Source of the DNA: Brasenia schreberi
Taxonomy: Eukaryota; Streptophyta; Magnoliopsida; Nymphaeales; Cabombaceae
Reading direction: 5' to 3'
NCBI GenBank assembly: GCA_036023115.1
Contig: JAYKKT010000090.1
Span: 31,351,001 to 31,415,000, forward strand
DNA length: 64,000 nucleotides
Shown here: one piece after another, positions 1-12,800 of the stretch
Numbering within the stretch: the first letter of the stretch is position 1
Layout of the letters: every line of letters starts with the position of its first letter
Program-made: the position numbers and the translations under genes
Notes under the pieces: model-generated
What the model was told of the DNA's origin: nothing
What the model saw: the letters and a program-made list of their open reading frames with translations, nothing else
The model's database searches: none

Positions 1-365
1 CCCGTGCGTGGGGCTGCACCATTCCATGGGCCCATGCAGGCGCAGCTCCTGTTTGCGTGGGCGCCTAATTTTGAAGGTTCCGCGCAGGTGAAGACAGGGA
101 GATAGTGGCTTCTCTCTCTCTCTCTCTCTCATGGTTCCAGAAAGCCTGAGTCATTCTACAGCTGACCCCATGAAAACAACTCCCGTGGGGCTTAAAGCGT
201 TCAAATTTTAATTCTCTCTTTTAGCACCTACCAACATTCACTTCTTTTCCGCGCCATGGATTTCCTTTATTTGTTTGGAATCATTTATGCAATCAGATGC
301 ATTGCGTTTTGAATGCGATGCTCGGCTTCAATCACACCAAGATCAAACATAGATAGAAGATGCAC
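1..365. other. Intergenic, downstream of the nitronate monooxygenase-like gene
   Basis: I see no convincing gene here. A short CT dinucleotide run lies at about 112-130. The stretch probably lies beyond the 3' end of the minus-strand gene that starts at 4459. Confidence 0.5.
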
Positions 366-371
366 TTTATT
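366..371 (-). terminator. Possible poly(A) signal of the nitronate monooxygenase-like gene
   Basis: The minus strand reads AATAAA here, about 230 bases past the stop codon at 602-604. The spacing fits a plant 3' UTR. A hexamer of this kind is common by chance in AT-rich DNA, so this is only a candidate. Confidence 0.3.
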
Positions 372-601
372 ACTAAAACATGGGAAAATACAATAATACG
401 AAAAGGAAAAAGACGACTCAATGCTGTGAGCAAACCCCAAGAGATTTGGAGCTAAACCTCTTAAGAGTTGTCAAAGCTTATTCATGGGGCATCAGCCACG
501 TAACACTTAAACCCCTTCAGCAATTCACACAGACTACTAAAGTTGATTCAGACCCGGTCTGAACGATGTCACACTTATTAATCCTCAGCTGGACCCAACG
601 A

Positions 602-1277
602 TCAAGATGAAGCGGTTGCAGTCTCCTCAGTGGCATATTTCTCATTCAACTCCTTGATGATCTTCTTTGCTTCTTCAACAAAATTGGTGACGATATCTCC
701 CGCTGGGAGAATCTCCGTGATTAAACCGACACCTTGTCCTCCATACATAACCATATTCTCTAGCTCTCCTGCAGTAGTTCGGTTTGCAACTTGCCCCGCG
801 AATCGGCGAAGAACAGTTTGCTGATAGATCAATATAATCAAGCATTTCATTCATTGAAGACTAAAGAAAGTTTTTGGTGTCGCTGAAATCACCAGATTGA
901 ACCAGACTTATTTAAAAAGTATTGTATTTTATTTAAGGATTAACCAAGTTGTGAAAGAAGTTTAAAGAGTAGTAGAGAGGAAGAAAAGACCCCGGTGTGA
1001 ATGATGGAATAGCCTATGATGGGCTGGGAATCGTCGTTCTCGACGTCCTCTGGTGCGTTCTTCCATTGGTTGTGGAAGGGAGTGTTGAGGCAACGGACGG
1101 TTGCGCGCCAAGAAGCGCGGCTGTAGAGATCGGTGTAGTCCGTGTCGGCCTCTGTGTAATGGAGCAACTGTTGCTTGTAGTAGTCGTGTGCGTATGCCTC
1201 CTCCGATGCAACGAACCTGTTTTTTCATTTTGAACACGCACCAACAATCACGAATTGCTTAGACTTACTCAGCAGTT

Positions 1278-1320
<43 letters not shown>

Positions 1321-4300
1321 ACACACACACACATCCACGCACAGGCAAATGCTTTGAACATGCTACCTATTGATGATTTCATTTTTTATTATTGGAAATT
1401 TAAGGTCGATTTGGCAAATTCTATGGTGACCATGAGAGGCAAACCCAAAATATTTGCTTTAGAGATCCCAACATCCTCCTGTAAATGTTCAATTTTCAAA
1501 GAATTAGGAAGCTGTTTGATTTGAACCTTTTTGGCGAGCTAAAATCTAAGTCCTCTTGATATGGATTCCAAGCTTTAAGGGTTACAACGCAACACTGAGT
1601 TTCTCGTGCACCTAATGATGATGAATATTGTGTGAGATCACCTTGTGCCCATGCATATCCCCTTGGCACCAAGGGCGAGAGAGGCAACGTAACCACGAGG
1701 GTCAGCGATGGCGCCGGCAGCCACCACTGCTATGTCTCTATCTCCGACGATGTCCACAACCCTCGGCAGCAAACCTATCAAACCCACCTGTATTATTCAC
1801 ATTAAAAAATCAATTAGCACCTTCAACTTCACATACATAGAAGAAAGCACCTGCTTTGTGGATCTATAAGAACCGTGGAGAATAAATGCCACGAAGAATA
1901 TCACAGTTAAACTGCATATCACACACACACACACACATATATATATATAGTAAAAATGACATGAAGATGATCATCATTATTGAACAAGCCAGCTTACGTG
2001 TCCAATGACGTGACCTCCTGCTTCTACTCCTTGAGCAATAATGCAATCAACGCCGGCAGCAATTGCCTTCTCCGCATCCTTCACAGATCCAACCTGAACA
2101 AAACATAAGATACCCTACGCACGTCAATGCAAAGCACTAACAAATACATATCATTTAAAACCTAGTTAGGTTTTAGTTTAGTTCAGCAGCAAAGTTGGTA
2201 TTTAAAAAGAAATAAGCATCATAGATTTCTTCCCATCGGCGCCACGAAATCAGCCAACTTGTGTTCGTGGTGTCCATTCACCTACATAAAATGCTAGTAG
2301 AACGTGTTCAACTCGATCGTTAAGGTAATAGACAAATTGGAATACAAGAACATGAATTGATTTACATAAGCTTGCTCTAACATAAGATGGTTGCTAAAAT
2401 AAAAGTTTTGATTCCTATATATAATTTAATTAGACATGATTCAGGTCAAAATTTGTTATGAAGATTTAATTATTGTAAAGTTCAAACCTTTACCCATTTG
2501 TCTAATAAGCCAGCTTCTGTTTGGTTGACGTAGATCATGAACCACATGGAACCGAACATAGACCCAGTTGAACCAAGTAGAACCATGAGCAACTTAAATT
2601 GGTGTCTCTCTCATCTCTCACCTACCAAATGGACACTGGGCATGAACTCTCGATCGAGTTACCAGTATGATTTGACCCTTTAGGCAAGCTTTAACTAGGT
2701 TATTCACGAGAATCACACAGATATACACAAATAAATATATGCATATATGTGTGTATATATATATATATATATTATATGTATGTATGTATATATAGACGCA
2801 TATTATACTTTAATAAATATTATATGTACATGTGCACACACAAACACACACACACACACACACGAGAATCACACAGATACACACAAATAAATATATGCAT
2901 ATATGTATATATATATATATATTATATGTATGTATGTATATATAGACGCATATTATACTTTAATAAATATTATATGTACATGTGCACACACAAACACACA
3001 CACACACACACATATATATAAGAAGGGTAAATAGTTCTTTTCCTGGTGCAAAATCTTGACTCCAGCCTTGTGTGCCTCGTCCACCAGCTCCTTGGGGTAG
3101 TCACCCCAGTAGACCTGCATGCATGCAAGCTTCTCATCGAATATGGCTTGCACCGTCCTTGAGGTGTCGAACTCCAAAAGTATGCCAGCACCAAAAGGCT
3201 TGCTTGTCAGCTTCCTTGTTGCCGTGATCAAGTTCACTGTGAGGTCGTAACTATTCTGCGAAATTTATGGAAGAAATACGGGAAAAAAAAGTAAACTTTC
3301 CCCGAAAGAAAGCTCTGCAATTAAACTTGCGTAAAAATGCGAGTGGCGTTCCTGAATATGGGTGGGTGGCGCGTGCATGCGGTTGCTCGTGCATGTGTTG
3401 AACTTAGCAGGGCCTAAAGCCTCATTGCTGAATAGTTTTTAAAAAAAATACTTCGAAGTTCGAATGCCAAGGTAAGGTGGGATTTTGTAGACCCCCCAGC
3501 AAGGCGTTGGCTCCTTATGCATGAAAGGATCGACTCTCATGCTTGTCTGCAACCTTCTGCATTGGAGAAGGTGTTGGGCTTTTGGAACAGTCGATTTTCG
3601 AAACAGTTACGCTCTGTATACGGTCAGAATTTTCGAAAATAACAAAAACTCGTACAAGAAGAGCTTTTGTCAGGTTCAAACCGTTGAATCTCATTGTCGT
3701 CAGGTTACTGATCAAAAGCATTTTTTAAGTCATCCAAATTTCAATGTATTCAAAAGTCATTCGTAATACATGAAAATCTAATGATAGATGACATCATCCT
3801 TTTCAATCAAAATAACTCAATCCAATATTTTGTAAGAAATTGATATTTACCCTTCTCTCTCTCTATATATATATAAACCACTCCTATGCAAATTCTATTG
3901 AAACAAATATCAAGCATCAAATCCTAAGTATTTGATATTGACAAAAAAAAATTGAAAAGTACACATTTTGCACGGTTAAGCTTCATATATACTTTTTCAC
4001 CTTTTGTTTTTTAATCTAAATCATTCATGCTCTTCACTCTAATGATTGATATTAGCTTCAATAACATTTGTACATGATTTGCATCTTTCACCTTTCATAT
4101 ATATATATATAGTATGAGTGTAGGTGTGCGTGTGTGAGAATCCAATAACATGGATGAGCACATGAACCCTTGTATTACAAAGGCAATTATAGACAACTTT
4201 TAGAGAGAGAGCTTAAAAATCCTTTAAAGACCATGCAAATCGACATCGTAGCGTATGAATGAAGTTCTTTCTTAACAAATGCAAAATGAATGTGTCATGT

Positions 4301-4459
4301 ATATGAGAGTGTGTGTGATTATACGGTTGGGCTGGCCAGTAGGCCAATTCCTCCAGCGTTGGCGACAGCAGCAACAAGTTGGGAGCCGGCAATATCAGCT
4401 CCCATGGGAGCAACCATGATGCCATTGTCAAACCCAAGGATTGATCCGAAAACCACCAT
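602..4459 (-). CDS. Nitronate monooxygenase / 2-nitropropane dioxygenase-like protein, six exons, atypical intron 2 donor
   Basis: Exons on the minus strand: 4459-4325, 3255-3043, 2093-1998, 1787-1642, 1216-991 and 820-602. Joined they give 344 codons plus a stop with no internal stop, close to the usual plant length of about 330. Family members are FMN-dependent TIM-barrel enzymes that oxidise alkyl nitronates. The N-terminus has GFDNGIMVAPMGADIAGSQL, then VANAGGIGLLASP. Exon 2 carries MQVYWGDYPKELVDEAHKAG. Exon 3 carries the family signature EAGGHVIGH, whose histidine aligns with the catalytic position. Exon 4 has VVAAGAIADPRGYVA, and the C-terminus has GGQGVGLITEILPAGDIV. The first in-frame ATG (4459) follows an upstream TAG. 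Every junction is GT-AG and phase-consistent except intron 2, whose donor reads CAG|GAAAAG. The gene may therefore be mis-spliced or recently inactivated. The physiological substrate of the plant proteins is uncertain. Confidence 0.88.
1278..1333. repeat. CT/CA compound microsatellite in an intron
   Basis: A run of about 20 CT dinucleotides is followed by a short CA run. It lies in intron 4 of the minus-strand nitronate monooxygenase-like gene, just upstream of exon 5. Confidence 0.85.
2706..3012. repeat. Two-copy ~155-bp tandem repeat with TA and CA microsatellites, in intron 2
   Basis: Copy 1 (about 2706-2861) and copy 2 (about 2862-3012) are near-identical direct repeats. Both start CACGAGAATCACACAGATA, run through TA and GTAT microsatellites and end in a CA run. 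The array ends about 30 bases from the exon 2 boundary of the nitronate monooxygenase-like gene, where the splice donor is abnormal. Confidence 0.85.
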
Positions 4460-4554
4460 CTTTGGGATTTCCTCAAGAACTTCGCTGGGCTATTGGAGGA
4501 GAAGATAACGATTGATCAAGTGTTTGCTTTGCTTGAGTCCGTTCAGGAGCGCAT

Positions 4555-4563
4555 CTATTTATA
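4555..4563 (-). promoter_or_regulatory. TATA box of the nitronate monooxygenase-like gene
   Basis: The minus strand reads TATAAATAG, a canonical plant TATA element, about 96 bases before the ATG at 4459. This predicts a start site near 4525 and a 5' leader of about 65 bases. No other element of the core promoter is obvious. Confidence 0.6.
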
Positions 4564-4599
4564 AACAACAGACCCCTTACAGATATGGTTGGTCGACAT

Positions 4600-7411
4600 G
4601 CACTCAACTAACAATTAATGTCACGATTTTCAGACTTAGAATTTTCTGAATTGAAATCAAATTTAGTTTTAAATCTAATGTGACATCATAAATAGTTGCT
4701 TCAAAAAACTTAAGTCTTGGCCCATCTTAACATTGCAGTGTTAAATATTTGTGACTTCAGCCATCTGCGTAAATCTGGGGATGCGCAGCAATAAAAAGTC
4801 GCGGTAAAAGAGGAGTCTCTGTGCATCTATATACAATCATTGGTTTGATGTTTGCAGTGTTAAATATTTGTGACTTCAGCCATCTACCCACGGTGTGTTG
4901 CTTCTAAGTATTTCTTGAAGTTGATATTCACCTAACCACGAGTTTGACACGGCAGCCCACGCGCCTCTGCTAGGTTGAAGATGATCTAAACTTTCATTGC
5001 CCACGCATCAAACACGCAGAGTAAATAAAATTAATTACTGTTTCTTTAGACCTTCAAGAGCTTATTACGTATTCTTCTCGATTTTTCAGCTACGTTTTTC
5101 TTATTAATTAAAAGAAAAATAAAAGGTATATGCTCGAAGGAGTACTGCTACCATAAAAAAACTATTGATTTCCCTGTTCAACAAAAAGAAAGGATTTCTG
5201 CAGATGGTAAACTTGAGAAATCAGCCCTTGGTGCAGTTTGTTGTCATTTATAAGGTAGTTTCTTTATTTTGATGAGCAAAACGTTGGTTTACCTCACTGT
5301 CCCTTGAGAAATTAGAGTAGAGCAAATTTTATGTCATAGTGTATGTAATCAATTAGTTGTGGTGTATAATAAACAATCAATCACATGATAAATAAATTTA
5401 GTAAGTAAAAAATAAGTTATTTAGATATAAAGTGCCACCATACCAAAAATGATGTCAATATCAACATGTGCCGATGTAGCACAAAAAACTCGAGCTCATT
5501 GTTTTAGGGTTCGTGCTTAACAATAATTGATGCTCATGTTGTTCCTTGATCAAACTTCTACATGGAATCTCAATTCTCAGGAGAGTTGACCCACAAGTTG
5601 TAGGTCATGGGTTTGATATCTAGGGCATGTATTTCTTATCTATGACCTTCCAATTGTACTGAGAAAAAGAGAAAAGTATTTCTACATCTTTTTTGCGATA
5701 TGAGAGCCCGAAGTCACTAAAGTTGAAAGGTAAAAATGATATAGTGGCATTTATACAACCAATATCATATAGTCCCAAGTGTTGAACAAATATCATATAG
5801 TCCCAATTGTTGAACAATTGGTCATTGCCCATGTTATTGAGATGATCAAATGAAATTTGAATAAGAAGATATGAGAAACTAAACATTAAATATATTGTTT
5901 TGAGGAAGAGAAAGATCATGAAAGTATTAAAAGAAAATTATTAAATATGACATAACCTTTTTGTAATGAATAGCTAATATGGCACAAGATCGCATAATAT
6001 TTCTTTACATATTCATGATATATATATATAAAGAGAGAGAGTGAGAGGTTGGATCTTGTCCACGTTGTCTTACCGTTACTTTTGAGATAATAACATTATC
6101 TTACGTACTCTTTTAAAAACACTTCAAACTTTTTAAAGTACACTACTCATGCTACAAAAAAAATCAATGGTTGAACATGTAAATAATGAGCAAGATCTCA
6201 TTTATATATATACATATTATGAACCAACATAAGCATTATTTTTAAAAATTTGTTTAAATTGATCAATTCACATAGAGCTGTACTAGGAATCAGCTGCTAT
6301 CCATACCAGGATTCGATTTAGTGGACCAGGTCTGAGTCTAAAAAAATGAGGACAGATTAAAATGGTCCACTAGGAAGAGACACCTTTGAACCCAGTCCAT
6401 TTGGCCCATCTATCTATGGTTTTTGACCTATCCAAATCGAAGTCGTGGTGGGATGGGTTCGCTTACAACTTTCAGAACTAATTTAAAACGGGATCCACCT
6501 AGACTTGATCCAAACCCACCAATTTCATCCATCATTTTGGCACATACCACGTGATAATGTTTGATTGGAGGGCCCTTACATTCGAAACCGCAAGTGCTAC
6601 TGTGCAAACGGTTGTCATTCTGGTCAAAAGCAAAGGCGCCCAACCTAGTCCGAAGTGTCATTTTGGACATAGTAGTCCACTCGATGTATAAAATTTGCTC
6701 TACTCTAATTAAGGACCAATCTCTCTATATAATCAATGGTACCTTGGTTTACCTCACCGTCCCTTTTAAAGCTTGCAAAATACCTTAATGTTGGGTTTGA
6801 TAATAAGCTATTCGATGAATAGGATGATGCAATTGTTTGTTCGATATGTTATCTATATTGTTATACAAACAACAACAACAACTAAGCCTTTTCTCATACT
6901 AGACGAAGTCAGCTACATGGATTCTTTGTTTTCACAGAGCCCTATCATGTGCCATGTTATTATCTATATTGTTATACACGAGTACATAATCTCTCTTTAT
7001 TTCATTACAATTGCTTCCAATAGCTTCTTTTACCCTATACATGGCTTCATAAAGATATCTCATGCATAATTTCTCCTCTTTGTCATCCAATCTCAAAACT
7101 TTCATTAAAGGAAGGTATCTGCTCGAGGGAGTACTGCTACCATAAAAAAACTATAAAGAAAGGATTTCTGCATATGGTAAACTTGAGAAATCAGCCCTTG
7201 GTAAAGTTTGTTGTCATTTATAAGGTACTTTCTCTATTTTGATGAGCAAAACGTTGGTTTCCTTGACTGGTACGGATGTATGTGTGTGTGAATTTTCAGT
7301 AAGAAGAAGACTACATTTCCTTATTATTATTGGGTCATTAAGACCAAAGTGAAGGGAAATATAGTAGATGAAAGTCTATTAAGATGGTAACTAAAGAAAA
7401 ATATCCTTTAA
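4600..7411. other. AT-rich intergenic stretch with small duplications
   Basis: I see no gene. A ~32-bp block (GTGTTAAATATTTGTGACTT and following bases) occurs at about 4738 and again at 4857. A ~160-bp block at 5123-5290 recurs at 7112-7260, sharing GAGTACTGCTACCATAAAAA and AAATCAGCCCTTGGT. The remainder is AT-rich with only spurious short open frames. A short retroelement tail at 6868 is listed separately. Confidence 0.6.
6868..6959 (-). mobile_element. 5'-truncated RTE LINE tail (92 bp) with 19-bp target-site duplication
   Basis: The sequence (CAA)n CTAAGCC...AGCTACATGGATTC...GTGCCATG matches the 3' end of the RTE LINE found at 26110 in this window. It is flanked by a perfect direct repeat TTATCTATATTGTTATACA at 6849-6867 and 6960-6978. 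That proves target-primed insertion of a very short 3' fragment. The (CAA)n 3' tail is on the left, so the insert reads on the minus strand. Confidence 0.85.
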
Positions 7412-7593
7412 AACAACTTTTAGCAGCATTATAATGCAAAATTATGTTAATAAATGATTTGCTTGTGTTGTTCCAAGGGTCACTCGGAACATGCTCCCTT
7501 CACTGGAGTTCATCTTGTAGAGTTATATTTTTTAATTAATCAAATAAATAAATAAATAAATAATATATAATATACAAAAAGATGAGCAGTCTA

Positions 7594-7637
7594 GATGATC
7601 AAGAAGAGTTTTACATCTTCGACTCTTCTTGATCATC
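7594..7637. repeat. Perfect 16-bp hairpin
   Basis: GATGATCAAGAAGAGT at 7594-7609 is followed, after a 12-base loop, by its exact reverse complement at 7622-7637. The equivalent hairpin in copy B (about 10075-10120) has a mismatch. It may be a palindromic insertion scar or a short transcribed hairpin. Confidence 0.7.
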
Positions 7638-9129
7638 ATGATCTCTCTAGTCAAATGGTCCACATTAAGAAAACATATAAAGTATATCTTTTATTTTTTA
7701 ATATATACCATTTGAAAACAAGTAAAAAATACATCTTCTACTTGGTTAGTTGTCTTTTTTAATATGAATCGTTCAACGAAAAAGATGAACGGTACAAATC
7801 AAGACATTAATATGCGCTCAAACAAGTCATTGATTGTTGCCCGGATAGCTGGCTGTCAGTGCAATCATCGACTCAAACGGGGCTGGATTAGTGCTGGGGG
7901 TTGAATCTGATCGATCCATCCCACGAGAGTCACGCTTCAAGAAGTCAAACCCATCGGCCCTCGCGAAGCATTCCGTTGGTGTTCACCAACTACTTTCGTG
8001 ACCACCAACGATCGCGCAAACAGGAGTGCAATGAAAGAAAATGATGGATTATAAATCTTGTGGAAAAGCAGGATAAGCACGCTCGTTGGTGACCAGGTAC
8101 TAGACGAAATCGGATTTTTATACACGAATTAACAATCATCTTCAGGTCCAAAAACTAGTTGAAGACTGTTGACAAAGTAAAGATTACAGCAAACAGTGTT
8201 GACTCAACAATCAAGTATCACAAGTGAATTACATTATGAGCTATGCATAAAGAAACATGAAAAAAGTGCAGCAAATGAACACAATAAGCAAAGTCATCAA
8301 CGTTGGTCCCTACCATAACCAACCTTACTCAATAAATTATCACAATAAGACTCCTAGAGACTGGACATCCTACATTACTCCCAACTCTATCATAAACATC
8401 AAAGGCTCACACCAACTCCAGAACGATTCGAGTCGCTTCACCATCATTGTTGCCTTTTCATGGACCCAATGTGCCTTACCAGCAGCAACTAATATGCAGA
8501 GGACGGCACCACACGAGTTTTCTTAGAAGTGATTTTGAGGTTCACGAACCAATGAACCAACTTGTGAGCTGGAGCTGGGGTAAATACATCTTCACATGAA
8601 CATGTAGATAAATGCAGCATAAACTGGATTGTCCTGAGAATGACTGCAAACTTCTTTGTTGTCAATGGAAGAAGAAAAAGTAGAAGAAAAAATCCAATCA
8701 GTTAATCAACACTTCTTTAAACCTTTACCACAGGATGACTAGGATTTAATGAAAAAACTAGTAAAGATTGGCTCCATGAGTGGGGCATTAATGGTCATCT
8801 TAAACGAACTATTTTTGGAGTGAATTGCAATAGGCATGGAGAAATTAATAGGCTACATAATGCTTTTTACCTTATCTGGATCTCTCAGAAGGTGATCAAA
8901 GGGTCAAACCGTACATGAGATTTGTTACTAAGGAATCCATGTTATCAAAGATCGATGAATCTTTAACCACAAGGACATTTAACCTGTGCTCCCCAAAGCT
9001 TAATTTGCATGCTATTAGAAAATGAAAGACAACCATGTGACCATGAGGAAACCTATCCTTGAAATTAGATAGAGTCAACTTATCTAAAGGATCTTTTATC
9101 TATAAGACTGATACATGGAACCTATTTAC

Positions 9130-9146
9130 ATATATATATATATATG

Positions 9147-9177
<31 letters not shown>

Positions 9178-9232
9178 GTATATATATATGTATATATATA
9201 TGTATATATATATGTATATATATATGTATATA
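9130..9232. repeat. TATATATATG minisatellite
   Basis: This is a run of a ~10-bp unit, TATATATATG, repeated about ten times. It is replaced by a pure TA run at 14670-14702 in copy B of the segmental array. Confidence 0.8.
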
Positions 9233-9892
9233 TTCTTTGGTCATATCCATACCATGTCTGCCCCTTTCTGACTACATAACTGCAATTGTTGTCACAAACA
9301 TATTATCAACAGATTGTGCCACATGCAGTCCTCGAACAGGTACAACATCATCTCATAATGTAGTTTAAAAACGCAAGCCGATTTGATCATGACCAATGAG
9401 CAGAACTAAATATACATAAAAACGACACTGCCACTTTATCATAAATTATGGCCACAAATAATGAAGAGAAATATCTCTTCCCATAGATCCAGTGAGCGAT
9501 GACAACATAAAGGTTGGTTTACTTTTGCCACACAGAATGATTTTTTGTGATTCATTGTGGTTATTTGAATTGAATGTTGCGTATGATTAGTTATTCTTGT
9601 ACGAAACCTTTTCTCAATTACTTGGTTATTGAAAATTTTAGATGCACCAATTCAAAAGTCTATAGGCTTTCACTTGCAATTTAGAAGCTTTCCACGAATG
9701 ATGACAAATCAACATATGTACGGGCTTTCATAATATTTCTTTTGTATCTCATGAGTGTTGGTTTCAAAAAATTTAAAATGATATAAAGCTACACAACAAT
9801 AATAAGACAGTTCAATATCTTAAGTACGACCAAAGGTAAATGAAATTCATGATAAGTCTAGCTTGATTTGTCAGACGTCGTAATGAGCAAAG

Positions 9893-12800
9893 AACTTTTA
9901 GCGGCATTATAATGCAAAATTATGTTAATTAATGATTTGCTTGTGTTGTTCCAGGGGTCACTCGGAACATGTTCCCTTCACTGGAGTTCATCTTGTAGAG
10001 TTATATTTTTCAATTAATCAATTAAATAAATATATATATAATATAGAGAAAGAGAGCAAAAAGATGAGCAGTCTAGATGATCAAGAAGAGTTTAAAATCT
10101 TCGACTCTTCTTCATCATCATGATCTCTCTAATCAAATGGTCCATATTAAGGAAATATATAAAGTATATCTTTTATTTTTTAATATATACCATTTGAAAA
10201 CAAGTAAAAATAACTTTTAAAAAAAGTAAAAAGTAAAAAATACATCTCCTACTTGGTTAGTTTTCTTTTTTAATATGAATCGTTCAACGAAAAAGATGAA
10301 CGGTCCAAATCAACAAAAGAGTTTAGGATGAATGGAATCTAACAACTCCATTCTCTCTCTATAGAGAGAGAGACGCGTGAATTAAGCAAGACATTAATAT
10401 GCGCTCAAACAAGTCATTGATTGTTGCCCGGATAGCTGGCAGTCAGTGCAATCATCGACTCAAATGGGGCTGGATTAGTGCTGGGGGTTGAATCTGATCG
10501 ATCCATTCCACGAGAGTCACGCTTCAAGAAGTCAAACCCATCGGCCCACGAGAAGCATTCCGTTGGTGTTCACCAACTACTTTCGTGACCACCAACGATC
10601 GCGTAAACAGGAGTGAAATGAATGAAAATGACGGATTATAAATCTTGTGGAAAAGCAGGATAAGCACGCCCGTTGGTGACCAGGTACTAGACGAAATCGG
10701 ATTTTTATACACGAATTAACAATCATCTTCAGGTCCAAAAACTCGTTGAAGACTATTGACAAAGTAAAGATTACAGCAAACAGTCGAATAGCAGAGCAGA
10801 TGTTCTGGCCTTTAGAGTAGAAAGTTGACTCAACAATCAAGTATCACAAGTGAATTATATTATGAGCTATGCATAAAGAAACATGAAAGTGCAGCAAATG
10901 AACACAATAAGCAAAGTCATGAACGTTGGTCCCTACCACAAGCAACCTTACTCAATAAATTATCACAATAAGACTCCTAGAGCCTGGACATTCTATATTA
11001 CTCCCAACTCTATCATAAACATCAAAGGCTCACACCAACCCCAGAACGATTCGAGTCGCTTCACCAGCACTGTTGCCTTTTCATGGACCCAATGTGCCTT
11101 ACCATCAGGTAGATTTTATAGGAAAGAGCAGCAGCAACTAATATGCAGAGGACGGCACCACACGAGTTTTCTTAGAAGTGATTTTGAGGTTCACGGACCA
11201 ATGAACCAACTTGTGAGCTGGAGCTAGGGACGGAACTGGGGTAAATACATCTTCACATGAACATGTAGATAAATGCAACATAAACTGGATTGTCCTGAGA
11301 ATGACGGCAAACTTCTTTGTTGTCAATGATAGAAAAAATAGAATCAGTTAATCAACGCTTCTTTAAATCTTTACCACAGGATGACTAGGATTTAATGAAA
11401 AAATGTAAAGCTTAAGCGTTAGGCTGTGCAGTAATGCCCAAGGGCCTTTAAAAGAGGCCTTCATGGCCCCATTTTCCACAGAGAGAGTTGGGGCAGCCTC
11501 AGACCGACCGAGAAACACAAGAATCGACCTGAAAACGTGAAGAGTTGCCGAAATCCGGTAAGTTCACTTATTTTTCAAATTTTCATTTTTTTTTTCTGAT
11601 TTTTGATGAAAAACTTGTTGAAAATCATCGTTTTGGGCTTGGATTGAAGGTTTGAGGTAGAACTAAGTGTTTTGGTAAGGTAGGTAAGTCGATTTGGCCG
11701 GAAAACGGTTACGATTCGCCGGAAACCGACGAAATCGATGCCGGAAAAAAAAATCGGCCCTTTTGGGCATGTCCCTCGTTTCCGTGTTATGTCATGTCTG
11801 AAATGTCATGAACCGACACTGATTTGTGTCGTGTCCTCGTGTCGCGTGTTAAGAAACAGGTTTTGTGTCAGAAACGGGTCAAGTTTGTGTCATGTCTTGA
11901 AATGGGTTTCTGGGTTAAGAATAAGACCCGTGTTAGTAATTACAGGTTCTGTGTTGACACAAGCTACCTATTGTGTCACTCATTTGGATCAGATATGGAT
12001 CTGGATATCAATTTGGATATCTAATAGCTTAAACGAATCCAGATTGGGGTTTGGGATCAGATTCAGATGCAATTTGTTTCGTTAGATTCATAGTTAAATA
12101 AATTTTAATATTTTAATTATTTATAATTGTTTAGAGATTAAAATTGGAGAATTTTGTGGTGATAGGAGTGGCCCAACAGCTTGGGGACTGGATCTTAGCG
12201 CTTCTTCAAGTAGGAGGTTATGCATTCTTTTATAGAACCATGCTAGAAGTGATTTTAATGTTTTAGAATGTACATGATTGATAAATTTTTTATTGATATT
12301 TGTGAAATGTTATTCGCAATTATGGGTTATTTGATATGCTTTTCAAATAGAATATGTTTATGACACTGTTTGATAAAGAGCATGTTTTGATATGCATGTG
12401 TTGTATGAACATGGTATTTAAATGTTGTATGGATTTGGATTTGGATATTCGTGGATCTGGATATGATTTGTAAATGTGATGAACTGTAATTGGTTTTAGA
12501 AATGTAATGATGTGTAAATATACGAGTCGTACTTGTGTGGTTTGTGTGGGGTCTCTAGAGACTTGCAAGTCCCTTGGGAGATCCGGCTTGGGGTGAATAT
12601 AGGGTGTGTTCCCGGGCACTCTGCCATGAGAGTCGGCGTAGTTACCGTCGTGGATGGGGTTACCGAGGTCACATTAGGGAGGGCCGGACGACTCTCGTGG
12701 CTTTTGGAGCAGACACAAGTGGGCTGAAATTATCGAAACTAATGATGTGTGCGTATGAATTTGATATCATGATTTGAAGGTAACTATGTTTTGCTATGAA

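Larger units (their letters stand above)
7412..9892. repeat. Segmental tandem array, copy A (~2.5 kb)
   Basis: This block is repeated in order as copy B from 9893. Shared landmarks are GCATTATAATGCAAAATTAT (7424 / 9903), TTGCCCGGATAGCTGGC (7836 / 10424), TGTGCCTTACCA (8470 / 11093) and TTTACCTTATCTGGATCTCT (8867 / 14491). Divergence is a few percent with small indels. I see no convincing gene in it. It is the reference 'empty' copy for the solo LTR present in copy B. Confidence 0.8.

Noticed and set aside
962..1247. Overlapping open frames of 77-91 codons
   Set aside because: They are out-of-frame or antisense shadows of exon 5 of the nitronate monooxygenase-like gene.
11738..12085. 115-codon open frame in the solo LTR
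   Set aside because: It lies inside an LTR and is full of repeated GTGTC motifs; there is no protein family resemblance.
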